The notes: a model not told the origin generated them from the sequence alone. 64,000 nt of DNA from Phocaeicola vulgatus ATCC 8482 (GCF_000012825.1 NC_009614.1:3906001-3970000), one strand, 5' to 3'. Shown: positions 27,327 to 37,242, numbered from the stretch's first letter. Made by a program: numbers and translations.

Positions 27327-29504
27327 TTAGCTTTTAAATTTTAAAGACAGACTGATGTAGAATGAACGTCCGGGGGTAAGTGTCGCATAATTGCTGTTAT
27401 AAGGACGGTCATCCATATAATCGAACAGGTTTTCCATGCCGCATCCGGGTTCGATGATTACAGATTTTAAGTTGAAAGAATGGCGTGTGTTTAAATTCCA
27501 CAATTGATACTCGGGAGCATAACCGTAACTTTTAGAGAAACGCTTGCTGTTGATACGGCCGTTCAAATTTATATTCAACCGATATATTTTCCATGAATGC
27601 GCCCATTGGGCATTGATATTGTATGCGTTTTTTATACTTTTGTCGATGGGTTGTTCCAATTCCACATCTTGGGTATTAAGATGAGTGTATCCTCCGCTTA
27701 AATTGAACCCGGCACCTAGGTATGCATTGGCGGATACATTGATTCCGTGGACTTTAGCCTCCGCTATATTATCACGTTGACGAACTTCCTTATGACCATA
27801 TTGCTCCATAGCTTTATCTCCCGTGGCAATCGTATTATAATCTATCATGTCACGAATATTATTATAAAAAGCATTGACTGATACTGAAAAACGCTCATGT
27901 ACATACTCTGCACTCAATGAGAAATAATTATTCTTTTCCGACTTTAAATCCAAATTACCTATTGTCAACCTGTCATTTTTTTTAGCTATGTCAGTGGCAT
28001 AGAGTTCAGACAGGGTAGGAGTTCGGAAACCTGCTGCATAGGAGGCACGGAAATTGAATTTGCCGGGTTTATACATCAGTGCTACATTGGGAGTGGCATG
28101 ATTTTTGAAATTTTCATGATAAATGTAACGTACACCAATCAAAGCCTGTAGGTTTCTCAGTAACTTTATTTCATCTTGTGCAAACAAGGCCAGTGTATAA
28201 GCATCTTCTTTGGCTATATTGTCTGTTTGACTTTTCAAGACATCAACGATATATTCTGTGCCGACTGAAAGTTTGTGCCGGTTACCTAATTTAAAAATAC
28301 CTTTTATGCTAAGATTGTGATTACGGGTCCGTTTGCGCACTTGCTCTTCACCTGCTTTTCCATTATAGGTTTTATTGTCTTTAAAAAAACAATAAGAGGA
28401 AGAAAAATGATCGGCGTAACAGTCTGCGGTAATATAATTCCCTTTATTTATCATGTATTGGGCACCAATGCCATAATTAAAGGTTTCATGCAATATGTTG
28501 TAGTCGTATGCTTCATAAGGGCGGCGTGTCTTGTTGTCATAATATCCGCCGCGGGCATAAAAAGAGAGTTTGTCGGTAGCATCGAAAGTGAATTTTTGAT
28601 TGACAGTATTTGCATAGAAGCCTGTAGAAGCTACTTTCCCGGTTTCTTCCAATTCATGAGTTTTGGAGTTCTCCTCGTATGGATTCAGTTGCCATCCTTC
28701 GGCCTGCTGACGGCGATAAGAGGTGTAGGAGCCGAACTTGCCGGTATTGACATCTATGTTTACGGACTGGGTAAAACGTCCTTTACTGGCATAACGGGTA
28801 TCGCTGGAAACATTGATAGCATTTTTTGCATCATCAGTAATGATGTTGATAACTCCTCCGATAGCATTTGTTCCGTAAAGAGCGGAAGAAGCGCCGTTCA
28901 ATATTTCAATACGTTTGATTTTGGCAACATTGATTCGAGCATAGGTGTCATCTCCATACAGGCGTTTGCCATTTTCCAGAAAAATGAAATAATCATCAGG
29001 CAATCCATTCAGACTCAATGTTGTCCCCATGCCGTTGGTCATACTTGAGAAAGACGGGGTCAGCTTTTGTAAGGCCTCGTCCAGCGATGTTACACTGGCA
29101 TTACTTAAATCCTTTGCAGTGATAACGGAAACAGGCACGGGACTGTCCGTCATGCGGTGGTGTGTTCCTGTACCGGTTACTACTACCTGGCCTATATTGG
29201 TAAAACTGTCTTGTAGCTTGATAAGAAGATTCTTTTCACCTCCTTTTGTCGTGATAGACTTGGGTGTGTAACTGACATGCGTGATTCTTAATACGTGTTT
29301 CCCATCAGGGAGATTGCTGATGGAAAACTCGCCTTTACCATTTGTGGTGCATCCTGAAAGGCTTTGATCGATACGGATATTAGCTCCCACTATAGGTTCG
29401 TTGGTATCGGCACTCACAATCTTTCCACTGATACTGACTTGTGCCAGTACGTCAATAGCCAGACAGCTTAAAGTAATTGCTGTCAATAATAACTTTACTT
29501 TCAT
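27327..29504 (-). CDS. btuB: BtuB-type TonB-dependent corrinoid receptor, copy 3
   Basis: 725 residues, same length and domain order as copy 1: signal peptide, carboxypeptidase-regulatory-like domain (about 22-100), plug with VVVTGTGTHHRMTDSPVPV and NGASSALYGTNAIGG, barrel ending YISLSLKFKS. The C-terminal strand sequence YNSNYATLTPGRSFY is shared with copy 1. Riboswitch 6 lies upstream. No partner gene follows it. Confidence 0.85.
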   Translation of the reverse strand: MKVKLLLTAITLSCLAIDVLAQVSISGKIVSADTNEPIVGANIRIDQSLSGCTTNGKGEFSISNLPDGKHVLRITHVSYTPKSITTKGGEKNLLIKLQDSFTNIGQVVVTGTGTHHRMTDSPVPVSVITAKDLSNASVTSLDEALQKLTPSFSSMTNGMGTTLSLNGLPDDYFIFLENGKRLYGDDTYARINVAKIKRIEILNGASSALYGTNAIGGVINIITDDAKNAINVSSDTRYASKGRFTQSVNIDVNTGKFGSYTSYRRQQAEGWQLNPYEENSKTHELEETGKVASTGFYANTVNQKFTFDATDKLSFYARGGYYDNKTRRPYEAYDYNILHETFNYGIGAQYMINKGNYITADCYADHFSSSYCFFKDNKTYNGKAGEEQVRKRTRNHNLSIKGIFKLGNRHKLSVGTEYIVDVLKSQTDNIAKEDAYTLALFAQDEIKLLRNLQALIGVRYIYHENFKNHATPNVALMYKPGKFNFRASYAAGFRTPTLSELYATDIAKKNDRLTIGNLDLKSEKNNYFSLSAEYVHERFSVSVNAFYNNIRDMIDYNTIATGDKAMEQYGHKEVRQRDNIAEAKVHGINVSANAYLGAGFNLSGGYTHLNTQDVELEQPIDKSIKNAYNINAQWAHSWKIYRLNINLNGRINSKRFSKSYGYAPEYQLWNLNTRHSFNLKSVIIEPGCGMENLFDYMDDRPYNSNYATLTPGRSFYISLSLKFKS

Positions 29505-29573
29505 CGAAAGAATTTAAGAATTAATAATTCACTTTCCTGACCCCGGGAGAGCATGATTATCTATGTTCGGACT

Positions 29574-29750
29574 TGGCAGGTTTCCTGGCTTCACCCTGAA
29601 AAGCGCCTTCCCATTTCTGGCAAAAGAAACAGTGGCTTGGTGAGAATTGCTTTTCATCAGACGGGTTTCACAGTAGCGGGCACTGCTTCGGATTCTATAA
29701 CCGAATTCCCTTTTATACAGGCAGAGAAAGGCTGCCTATATCACCAAATC
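29574..29750 (-). promoter_or_regulatory. Cobalamin riboswitch 6 (btuB copy 3)
   Basis: Nearly the same as riboswitch 1: AAAAGGGAATTCGG, CGCTACTGTGAAACCCG, GCCACTGTTTC...GGGAAGGC, GCCAGGAAACCTGCC on the - strand. The similarity continues through the leader to the start codon. Confidence 0.92.
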
Positions 29751-29755
29751 GGGCA

Positions 29756-29763
29756 CAAAGGTA
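29756..29763 (-). promoter_or_regulatory. Promoter -7 box for riboswitch 6
   Basis: The - strand reads TACCTTTG, as in the riboswitch 1 promoter. Confidence 0.55.
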
Positions 29764-29834
29764 GGCAATTATTTTATATATGTTTTAAGATTAATGAAAA
29801 AATGGTTGCTTTTGAAAGAGGTGGGGGATTTTGA

Positions 29835-29867
29835 ACCGTAGGAGTGAATTAGATTCACTCCTACGGT
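29835..29867. repeat. Perfect 15-bp inverted repeat downstream of AspT copy 2
   Basis: ACCGTAGGAGTGAAT and ATTCACTCCTACGGT are exact reverse complements around TAG. It lies 30 bases after the - strand stop. It may terminate transcription although there is no long T-tract, and it resembles the GTAGG-type palindrome at 10922. Confidence 0.7.
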
Positions 29868-29896
29868 AATATGAATTTGCAATAATTCTGGCGGGA

Positions 29897-31585
29897 TCAG
29901 GCAAGTGCCAATATTAATATTTGTGCTGTGAGTACACGTAAAAACATGGTAAGCGGATAAACGGTGGCATAACCCACTGCCGGAGCGTCACAAGAGGTCA
30001 AATCATTGGAGTAGGCTAATGCGGGCGGATTGGTGGTGGCTCCGGACAATACTCCGATCAAGGTGTAATAGTTCAGTTTATAAACATATCGTCCTATTAT
30101 ACCTACAATCAGTAAAGGCAGCAGCGTAATAATGGCGCCGTATGCTATCCATACATATCCACCCTCGTTAATGATTGTTTCGATGAATCCTTTGCCGGCT
30201 CCTAATCCTACGCAAGCAAGGAAAAGCGAGATACCGATTTCACGTACCATCAAATTGGCACTTATGGTGGTATAGGTTATCAGTTTATAATGTGGTCCGA
30301 AACGGCTTATCAGGATGGATACGATAAGGGGGCCTCCTGCCAGTCCCAGTTTTACCGGTTGGGGGATACCGGGGAATAAAAAAGGAGTGCTTCCTAGAAT
30401 ACACCCTAATGCGATGCCTAAGAAAATAGGGATCAGGTTGGGATGATTCAAACGTTTCATGGAATTACCTAGAATCTTTTCGGCATGGGCTACAGCTAGT
30501 TCGCTACCCACAATCTTCACCCGGTCACCCATTTGCAATTGCAGGTTGGGAGTGGCCACAAGGTCTACACCCGAACGGTTTACACGGGTAATGCTTGCTC
30601 CGAAGTTATTCCTGATTTTTAGTTGGGCCAATGTCTTACCGTTCAATTCAGGCTTGGTGATCAGAATTTTTCTGGAGATAAGTTGTTTGTTTTGGAAATC
30701 CCATTCCACATTCACTTGTTTTCCAAAAAAGACAGTGATAGCTTCTACATCTATCGGATTGGCGATAACAAGAATCTCATCGTGTATGTGAAATACTGTA
30801 GTGGAGTTCACCAGTTCTGTTTGTCTGTCTCCGTCACAATGCCGTATGCGTGAAATCACAAAATCACGGTTTACCAATGGCTTGATTTCTTTTATTGTTT
30901 TACCTTCTACGGCTTCATTGCGTATTTCTAGTGAGATAGGGCGTACAGTCAGTTCTTGTAGATGCCCCAATCCCCGTTCCGCATCGGCTTCTTCGGTTTT
31001 TGTGTTGATGCGCAGGATATATTTCAATGCCAGCAGGGAGAGAATACACCCTACTACTCCCAATGGATAGGCTACGGCATATCCCAGTGCTATTTCGGGA
31101 GCGTCTATACCATTCAGATCACTGTTTGCTTGCTGTGCGGCACCTAGTCCCGGGGTATTGGTTACAGCTCCAGAAAGAATTCCTACCATTGTGGTAATGG
31201 GGACACCTGTTATGAAATGGAGTATAATGGTGATGGTCACACCTAAAAATACAACCATCATGGCAAGCAGGTTCAGTGTGAACCCTCCTTTCTTGAATGC
31301 TGAGAAGAAACCGGGACCCACTTGTAGTCCGACTGAGTAGACAAATAATATCAGACCGAACTCCTTTAAGAAATGCAACAGATGTTCGTCCAGGTTCAGA
31401 TTGAAATGACCGAATACAATTCCTACAAAAAGTATCCAGGTTACTCCCAATGAGATACCTGCCACTTTTATTTTTCCTAACATGATGCCGAAAGCAATGA
31501 CCAGTGAAAGAATAAGTACGGAATGTGCTACTCCGCCGCCCCATAAATTAGGGTACCCTTCAAAGAGATTTCTAAAAAGTTCCAT
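29897..31585 (-). CDS. AspT/YidE-type antiporter, copy 2
   Basis: 562 residues, the same length as copy 1 and matching it over the great majority of positions: membrane block, two tandem TrkA-C domains (about 200-370), second membrane block with [18 protein letters not shown]. Most differences are conservative and cluster in the TrkA-C region. Stand-alone here. Substrate unknown. Confidence 0.85.
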   Translation of the reverse strand: MELFRNLFEGYPNLWGGGVAHSVLILSLVIAFGIMLGKIKVAGISLGVTWILFVGIVFGHFNLNLDEHLLHFLKEFGLILFVYSVGLQVGPGFFSAFKKGGFTLNLLAMMVVFLGVTITIILHFITGVPITTMVGILSGAVTNTPGLGAAQQANSDLNGIDAPEIALGYAVAYPLGVVGCILSLLALKYILRINTKTEEADAERGLGHLQELTVRPISLEIRNEAVEGKTIKEIKPLVNRDFVISRIRHCDGDRQTELVNSTTVFHIHDEILVIANPIDVEAITVFFGKQVNVEWDFQNKQLISRKILITKPELNGKTLAQLKIRNNFGASITRVNRSGVDLVATPNLQLQMGDRVKIVGSELAVAHAEKILGNSMKRLNHPNLIPIFLGIALGCILGSTPFLFPGIPQPVKLGLAGGPLIVSILISRFGPHYKLITYTTISANLMVREIGISLFLACVGLGAGKGFIETIINEGGYVWIAYGAIITLLPLLIVGIIGRYVYKLNYYTLIGVLSGATTNPPALAYSNDLTSCDAPAVGYATVYPLTMFLRVLTAQILILALA

Positions 31586-31785
31586 AATTCATTATCTAGT
31601 TTAATTATTTATAGTATCAATTTTATCATTGTTGTATAGCTGTCATTCTGGCAAAAATGACTGCAAAGGTAGCTTATTTAATTGATAAACCATAAAACTT
31701 TAATTGCTTTCTAAGGATATTTACTTGATATGTCGGAATTATGAATTAATCTGTTATTCTAATTTCGATAATTTGCAATTTGCAC

Positions 31786-31793
31786 TATCTTTG
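31786..31793 (+). promoter_or_regulatory. Promoter -7 box for the cbiA operon
   Basis: TATCTTTG about 28 bases before the cbiA ATG. The 235-base gap upstream of cbiA shows no cobalamin riboswitch blocks, unlike the transport genes. Confidence 0.6.
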
Positions 31794-31820
31794 TATCCGT
31801 TTTTAAAGAAATACTAAAGA

Positions 31821-33149
31821 ATGAAGCCACAATTACTCATAGGGGCCGCTACATCGGGAAGCGGAAAAACGACTTTTACGATGGGGCTGCTGCGGGCATT
31901 GCACAAACGAGGTCTGCGGGTACAGCCTTTTAAATGTGGTCCTGATTATATTGATACACAATTTCATACGCTGGCTGCTGACCATGAGTCGGTGAATTTG
32001 GATACTTGGATGGCATCAAATACCCATGTACAACATCTGTATAATAAATATGGAGATGGAGCCGATGTATGTGTAACCGAAGGAGTGATGGGATTGTTTG
32101 ACGGTTATCAAAGAATGCAGGGAAGTAGTGCTGAAATAGCCAGATTGTTGAATATCCCTGTAGTGCTTATAGTAAGTGCGCGTTCTACAGCTTATTCTGT
32201 GGCTCCGTTAATTTATGGTTTCAAGCATTTTAATCCGGCTGTGAAGATTGCAGGTATTGTTTTCAATCAAGTGTCATCTCCTTCTCATTTCGCTTATTTA
32301 CGTGAGGCTTGTGTTGATGCAGGAGTGGAATGTTTGGGATATCTGCCTATGACAGAAGGGTTGAAAATTCCATCCCGGCACTTGGGTTTGACATTGACAG
32401 CCAAACGTTCCATGAACACCTTGATAGAACAGGCTGCGGAATTGGTTGGAAAATATGTGGATTTGGATAAGCTGCTGAGTATTTGTCATCGTAATTTCCC
32501 GTGTCGGTATACATTGCCTTATAGTTCAGAAACAGGGGTGGAAAGTTTTACTCCTTCTGCTAAAAAGATGAAGATAGCCATAGCGCGGGATCCGGCTTTC
32601 AACTTTATCTATAGAGAAAACATAGACCGCTTGTCTGCGCTAGGAAGCATTACTTATTTCAGTCCTGTATATGGTAGTGATTTGCCGGATGCTGATTTGG
32701 TTTATTTACCCGGAGGATATCCGGAATTGTTCGCCCGTCAACTACATCGGCGCAAAAAGTTAATGGAAGCATTAAGAACTTATGCAGAGGAGGGGGGGAA
32801 AATTTTGGCCGAGTGTGGAGGTATGATGTTTCTCACCCGTTCCTTGACAGCCCGCCAGGGAGGGACTGCATATGCCATGACGGGTATTTTGCCTTTGGAT
32901 TGTACCATGGTGGGTGCCAGACTTCATCTAGGGTATCGTCGTATAGAATATAAAGGGATGGAGCTTCGCGGGCATGAATTTCATTATTCCAATGTTGTTG
33001 CTCCTGACGCTATGCCTTCTGTAGCAAAACAATTTACGGCAAGAGGAATGGAAGTGAGTACCCCGCTTTATAGATATAAAAACGTGATAGCCGGATATAC
33101 TCATCTATATTGGGGGGAAACGGATATCTTGAAATTATGGAAAGTATGA
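31821..33149 (+). CDS. cbiA: Cobyrinic acid a,c-diamide synthase
   Basis: Glutamine-dependent ATP enzyme amidating the a and c side chains of cobyrinate. 442 residues. Dethiobiotin-synthetase-like N-domain with P-loop GAATSGSGKTTFT (8-20) and PFKCGPDYID (about 36); class I glutamine amidotransferase C-domain with LAECGGMMFL (Cys near 332). First gene of a five-gene operon; the next ATG overlaps its TGA. Confidence 0.93.
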   Translation: MKPQLLIGAATSGSGKTTFTMGLLRALHKRGLRVQPFKCGPDYIDTQFHTLAADHESVNLDTWMASNTHVQHLYNKYGDGADVCVTEGVMGLFDGYQRMQGSSAEIARLLNIPVVLIVSARSTAYSVAPLIYGFKHFNPAVKIAGIVFNQVSSPSHFAYLREACVDAGVECLGYLPMTEGLKIPSRHLGLTLTAKRSMNTLIEQAAELVGKYVDLDKLLSICHRNFPCRYTLPYSSETGVESFTPSAKKMKIAIARDPAFNFIYRENIDRLSALGSITYFSPVYGSDLPDADLVYLPGGYPELFARQLHRRKKLMEALRTYAEEGGKILAECGGMMFLTRSLTARQGGTAYAMTGILPLDCTMVGARLHLGYRRIEYKGMELRGHEFHYSNVVAPDAMPSVAKQFTARGMEVSTPLYRYKNVIAGYTHLYWGETDILKLWKV

Positions 33150-33721
33150 AACGTATTTATACACGAACCGGAGATAAGGGCATGACAGGAATTCATGGTG
33201 GAGAGCGGGTTTTTAAAGATGATATCCGCATTGAAGCTAATGGATGTATTGATGAGTTGAATGCTGTTATAGGAATTGTGCGTTCGTTTTTACCTCAGGA
33301 GCACGAATGGCAATCCTTGCTTTTTTCAATTCAGAAAAACATGATGGCAGTGATGAGCCATGTGGCTACACCATCAACTATCCGTGAAGGGAATCCTAAT
33401 ATCTTGCCTGATGATTTATGCTCTTTTTGTGAGGAAGCAATGGATACATTGATGGAACAGATGGAGGATAATAGTTCCTTTATCCTTCCCGGAGGAACGC
33501 CGGTATCAGCGCAGCTGCAGTTTGCTAGGACGGTGGCACGCCGGGCTGAACGGAGATTATGGACTTTGCATAAACAAGATCCGTTACCGGAGATAATTCT
33601 TCGGTTTATCAACCGGCTGTCCGATTTGTTTTTTGTTATGGCCCGTTATGAGATGCAACAACAGAACTGGACGGAAGAAAAGTGGCAGTCCTTTGCATAT
33701 AAAAGAAAGAAGAAAGAGTGA
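33146..33721 (+). CDS. ATP:cob(I)alamin adenosyltransferase, PduO type
   Basis: 191 residues from the ATG overlapping the cbiA stop (ATGA); an in-frame ATG at 33137 is possible. Motifs are YTRTGDKGMTGIHGGERVFK (about 4-23), EANGCIDELNAVIGIV and the RRAERRLW helix near 135, which bind ATP and corrin. It makes the upper Co-C bond of adenosylcobalamin. Four-helix bundle, cytoplasmic. Confidence 0.93.
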   Translation: MKRIYTRTGDKGMTGIHGGERVFKDDIRIEANGCIDELNAVIGIVRSFLPQEHEWQSLLFSIQKNMMAVMSHVATPSTIREGNPNILPDDLCSFCEEAMDTLMEQMEDNSSFILPGGTPVSAQLQFARTVARRAERRLWTLHKQDPLPEIILRFINRLSDLFFVMARYEMQQQNWTEEKWQSFAYKRKKKE

Positions 33722-35211
33722 TGAAAAAGAATTTACACCCGATTATGTTGGCAGGAACAGGCAGTGATGTTGGCAAAAGTGTCATCGCTGCTGCATTATG
33801 CCGCATTTTTAAACAGGACGGTTATCGACCGGCACCTTTTAAGGCACAGAATATGGCACTGAATTCATATGCCACTCCGGAAGGGTTGGAAATAGGGCGT
33901 GCACAAGCTGTACAGGCCGAAGCGGCTGGAGTCCCTTGTCATACGGACATGAATCCTTTGTTGTTGAAACCCAGTTCCGATCATACTTCGCAAGTGGTAT
34001 TAAACGGTCGTCCCATCGGTAATCGTAACGCTTTTGAGTATTTTCGCAAGGAGGGACGTGAAGAGCTGAGGCAGGAGGTAAACGCAGCCTTTGACCGTCT
34101 TGCCGCACGTTATAACCCTATTGTAATGGAGGGAGCAGGGAGTATTTCCGAAATAAATCTGCGGGATACTGATTTGGTGAATATGCCGATGGCCTGTTAT
34201 GCGGATGCGGATGTGATTTTGGTAGCTGATATTGACCGGGGAGGAGTATTTGCCAGTGTCTATGGTTCGGTCATGTTACAAACTCCTGAGGACAAGAAAC
34301 GTATAAAAGGAGTAATCATTAATAAATTCAGAGGGGATATCCGTTTGTTTGAGTCTGGTGTGAAGATGATGGAGGATTTATGTGGTATTCCTGTCTTGGG
34401 AATAATACCTTATTATAGAAATATACATATTGAGGAAGAGGATTCCGTAGGCTTGGACTATAAACGGATGCAAGCCGTGGAAGGCAAAATAAACATAGCA
34501 GTTGTTCTGTTGCGTCATCTCTCAAACTTTACAGATTTCAACAGATTGGAACGGGATGAACGGGTGCACCTTTATTATACCAATAATACGGAAGATCTGG
34601 CCAAAGCTGATATTATTCTGCTTCCTGGCAGCAAAAGCACTTTGGATGACTTGTATGAGTTGAGACGGAACGGGGTGGCGCAAGCTGTCCTACGTGCGCA
34701 TAGGGAAGGGGTTACTGTAATGGGAATTTGTGGGGGATACCAATTGATGGGACTTGAGATTCACGATCCGGAAGGAGTGGAGGGAGAGATCCGTCAATTG
34801 CCGGGACTGGGACTGCTTCCCGTCATTACTACGATGCAAGGGGAGAAGGTGACGCGGCAGGTGAATTTTCATTTTCTTGAGAATGCGGAAACTTGCCAAG
34901 GATATGAAATACACATGGGAGAAACCCGCCCGGTTCCGGGGGAGGCTGTAGTTCCTTTGAATAAACTGGAAGACGGTGGAGAGGACGGTTGTTTTGTAAA
35001 CCAAAAATGTATGGGAAGTTATATTCATGGAATATTGGATAATCAGGCATTTATAGATTATTTGCTGGAACCATACGCAGAAAAACTGGAGTGTCATACG
35101 GTGTTGGATTACCGGACTTATAAAGAAGAACAATATGATAAATTGGCAGAGCATGTACGCAGTCATCTTAATCTGCCTTTGTTGTACCAAATAATGAGTG
35201 GGAATGATTGA
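33721..35211 (+). CDS. cbiP: Cobyric acid synthase
   Basis: 496 residues from the ATG sharing its A with the preceding TGA. Amidates b, d, e and g side chains of adenosylcobyrinate diamide. P-loop GTGSDVGKS (12-20), PFKAQNMALNSY (about 39), DRGGVFAS (about 175), and the glutaminase motif GICGGYQLMG (Cys near 338). Its end overlaps the following gene by 8 bases. Confidence 0.93.
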   Translation: MKKNLHPIMLAGTGSDVGKSVIAAALCRIFKQDGYRPAPFKAQNMALNSYATPEGLEIGRAQAVQAEAAGVPCHTDMNPLLLKPSSDHTSQVVLNGRPIGNRNAFEYFRKEGREELRQEVNAAFDRLAARYNPIVMEGAGSISEINLRDTDLVNMPMACYADADVILVADIDRGGVFASVYGSVMLQTPEDKKRIKGVIINKFRGDIRLFESGVKMMEDLCGIPVLGIIPYYRNIHIEEEDSVGLDYKRMQAVEGKINIAVVLLRHLSNFTDFNRLERDERVHLYYTNNTEDLAKADIILLPGSKSTLDDLYELRRNGVAQAVLRAHREGVTVMGICGGYQLMGLEIHDPEGVEGEIRQLPGLGLLPVITTMQGEKVTRQVNFHFLENAETCQGYEIHMGETRPVPGEAVVPLNKLEDGGEDGCFVNQKCMGSYIHGILDNQAFIDYLLEPYAEKLECHTVLDYRTYKEEQYDKLAEHVRSHLNLPLLYQIMSGND

Positions 35212-36214
35212 AGGACATGGTGATGATGCTTATAAGTATAAAGCAATAAAGATAAATTTCAGTTCAAACGTATATAATCATGTAGACCATAGCGGATTAC
35301 ATCAACATTTGTTTCAGCAGATGGAAAGTATCCGTACGTACCCCGAACCGGAACCTTATTCGTTGGAAAAGGTTTTAGCGGAACGGTTTCATCTTTCGTC
35401 TGAAGAGGTTTGTGTGACCAATGGGGCTACGGAAGCCATTTATTTAATAGCTCAGACATTCAGGAATCAGATTTCGGCTATCTTGATGCCCACTTTCAGC
35501 GAATATGCGGATGCTTGTCGTCTGCATGGTCATAAAGTGGTTCCTATATATAATTTGAACCGTTTGCCGGATAGGGGGAGGTTGATATGGTTATGTAATC
35601 CTAATAATCCCACAGGAGAGCTTAGGGAGAAGGAAGTCTTGACAGCCTGTATAAAACAAAATCCGCAGCGTATTTTTATCATGGACCAGTCGTATGAATT
35701 CTTTACACAGAAGGCTTTGCTTACAGCCAAGGAGGCTGCGGAATTTCCGAATGTTATTCTGTTGCATTCCATGACAAAACGTTTTGCCGTGCCCGGCTTG
35801 CGTTTAGGATATATCACTGCATGTAAAGAACTGCTACATGAAATCCGGACACAGCGGATGCCTTGGTCTGTTAATCAGTTGGCTATAGAGGCCGGGCATT
35901 ATTTATTGTCTTCTTCTCAATATGATATAGATATCTCTTTGTTATTGAGGGAAAAAGAGAGATTAGTTCAATCTTTACTTTCAATAGGGGGAATGGAGAT
36001 CTGGCCATCGGATACTCACTATATGTTAGTTCAATTGCGGATGGGAAAGGCGGCGGCTTTGAAAGAATATCTGGCAACAGAGCAGGGAATTCTTATTCGT
36101 GACGCATCCAATTTTGAAGGGCTGAATGAACACTTCTTCCGTATTGCTACACAAACTCCGGAAGAAAATGACAAACTGGTAGAAAGTATAAAGAAATGGA
36201 CATATATGTATTAA
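35204..36214 (+). CDS. cobD: Threonine-phosphate decarboxylase (PLP enzyme, CobD/CobC family)
   Basis: 336 residues from the ATG at 35204, inside the end of cbiP. Fold-type I aminotransferase-like enzyme with NPNNPTG (about 130) and HSMTKRFAVPGLRLGY (about 187) holding the PLP lysine. It makes (R)-1-amino-2-propanol phosphate, the linker to the lower ligand. Its place between cbiP and cbiB supports this over a histidinol-phosphate role. Confidence 0.88.
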   Translation: MIEGHGDDAYKYKAIKINFSSNVYNHVDHSGLHQHLFQQMESIRTYPEPEPYSLEKVLAERFHLSSEEVCVTNGATEAIYLIAQTFRNQISAILMPTFSEYADACRLHGHKVVPIYNLNRLPDRGRLIWLCNPNNPTGELREKEVLTACIKQNPQRIFIMDQSYEFFTQKALLTAKEAAEFPNVILLHSMTKRFAVPGLRLGYITACKELLHEIRTQRMPWSVNQLAIEAGHYLLSSSQYDIDISLLLREKERLVQSLLSIGGMEIWPSDTHYMLVQLRMGKAAALKEYLATEQGILIRDASNFEGLNEHFFRIATQTPEENDKLVESIKKWTYMY

Positions 36215-37128
36215 TTCTTCCGTTGTTGATAGGATGGATATTAGATAAATTGCTTGGGGATCCGATAGGATTGCCGCATCCAGTGGTAGGATTCGGGAAG
36301 CTGATCTCTTTTTGTGAGAAACGATGGAACTGTGGGACACATCGGATGTTGAAAGGAGGGGTGGCGGCCATTATGCTTATTTTGCTAGTGTATGCAGGAT
36401 CTGTTTTGGTATTGCATTATCTGTTTGTGCTAAACCGTTGGTTGGGTATTATTCTCTCTGCTGTGCTTGTTTTCTATTGTTTGGCAGGAACTACACTTAT
36501 CAACGAAGTAAGGCAGGTTTTTTTGGCTGCGGATCATTCTTTGGAGGAAGGAAGAAAGCAGGTTTCCCGTATTGTAGGGCGTGATACTTCGGAACTGACA
36601 GATCAGGAAGTGCGTACGGCTGCTTTGGAAACATTGGCTGAGAATTTGAGTGATGGGGTTATTGCTCCATTATTCTGGTATTTGCTTTTGGGAGTTCCCG
36701 GTATGCTTGCTTATAAGATGGTTAATACGCTTGACTCTATGATAGGCTATAGGAATGAACGTTATCTTCAGTTTGGTTGTGTCGCTGCACATATTGATGA
36801 TATGGCGAACTATATTCCGGCTCGTCTAACTGCATTTTTAATGGTGCTGTGTGCAGGGCGTCCCGGTTTGCTGAGATTTGTAGGTAAATATGGTAACCGG
36901 CATGCGAGTCCTAATTCAGGTTATCCGGAGTCTGCTTTAGCAGGTATCTTGAATTGCCGTTTTGGAGGTCCTCATGTTTATTTTGGAGAGATAGTCTATA
37001 AACCTTTTATTGGAGATAAGGATCGGTTTATCCATACACAGGATATGCATAAAGCTGTCGATATAAACAGGAGAGCAGAAATCTTGATGGTTATAGTAAA
37101 TATTGTTTGCTTATATTTGGTCGGTTGA
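36196..37128 (+). CDS. cbiB: Adenosylcobinamide-phosphate synthase
   Basis: 310 residues, membrane-embedded, joining cobyric acid to aminopropanol phosphate. N-terminal DKLLGDPIGLPHPVVGFGK and VNTLDSMIGYRNERY (about 175) plus NSGYPESALAGILNCRFGG (about 236) are family signatures. Starts 19 bases before the end of the preceding gene. Last gene of the operon; a tRNA-Gly gene follows. Confidence 0.93.
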   Translation: MDIYVLILPLLIGWILDKLLGDPIGLPHPVVGFGKLISFCEKRWNCGTHRMLKGGVAAIMLILLVYAGSVLVLHYLFVLNRWLGIILSAVLVFYCLAGTTLINEVRQVFLAADHSLEEGRKQVSRIVGRDTSELTDQEVRTAALETLAENLSDGVIAPLFWYLLLGVPGMLAYKMVNTLDSMIGYRNERYLQFGCVAAHIDDMANYIPARLTAFLMVLCAGRPGLLRFVGKYGNRHASPNSGYPESALAGILNCRFGGPHVYFGEIVYKPFIGDKDRFIHTQDMHKAVDINRRAEILMVIVNIVCLYLVG

Positions 37129-37163
37129 AAAATATATATTACTTTTGTTTCCGTTTTAGAGAT

Positions 37164-37236
37164 GCGGCAGTAGCTCAGTTGGTAGAGCATCAGCTTCCCA
37201 AGCTGAGGGTCACGAGTTCGAACCTCGCTTGCCGCT
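37164..37236 (+). tRNA. tRNA-Gly(CCC), left junction copy
   Basis: 73 bases folding as a cloverleaf: acceptor GCGGCAG/TTGCCGC with discriminator T, D-arm GCTC/GAGC, anticodon arm TCAGC-TTCCCAA-GCTGA (anticodon CCC) and a T-arm ACGAG-TTCGAAC-CTCGC with one A-C mismatch. Bases 37187-37211 are repeated exactly at 52587-52611, and the T-arm differs from the right copy. This fits a junction where the 3' part came from the element. Confidence 0.9.
37187..37211 (+). repeat. attL core (25-bp direct repeat in tRNA anticodon arm)
   Basis: GCATCAGCTTCCCAAGCTGA plus GGGTC is identical to 52587-52611, exactly 15,400 bases away. Probable integrase crossover segment. Confidence 0.7.
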
Positions 37237-37242
37237 CATAAT

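Noticed and set aside
28317..29048. 243-codon open frame on the + strand
   Set aside because: Antisense to BtuB copy 3; composition is what the receptor's complement would give.
31586..31820. Possible cobalamin riboswitch upstream of cbiA
   Set aside because: None of the conserved blocks (GGGAA, GCCACTG, AGACCTGCC) is present.
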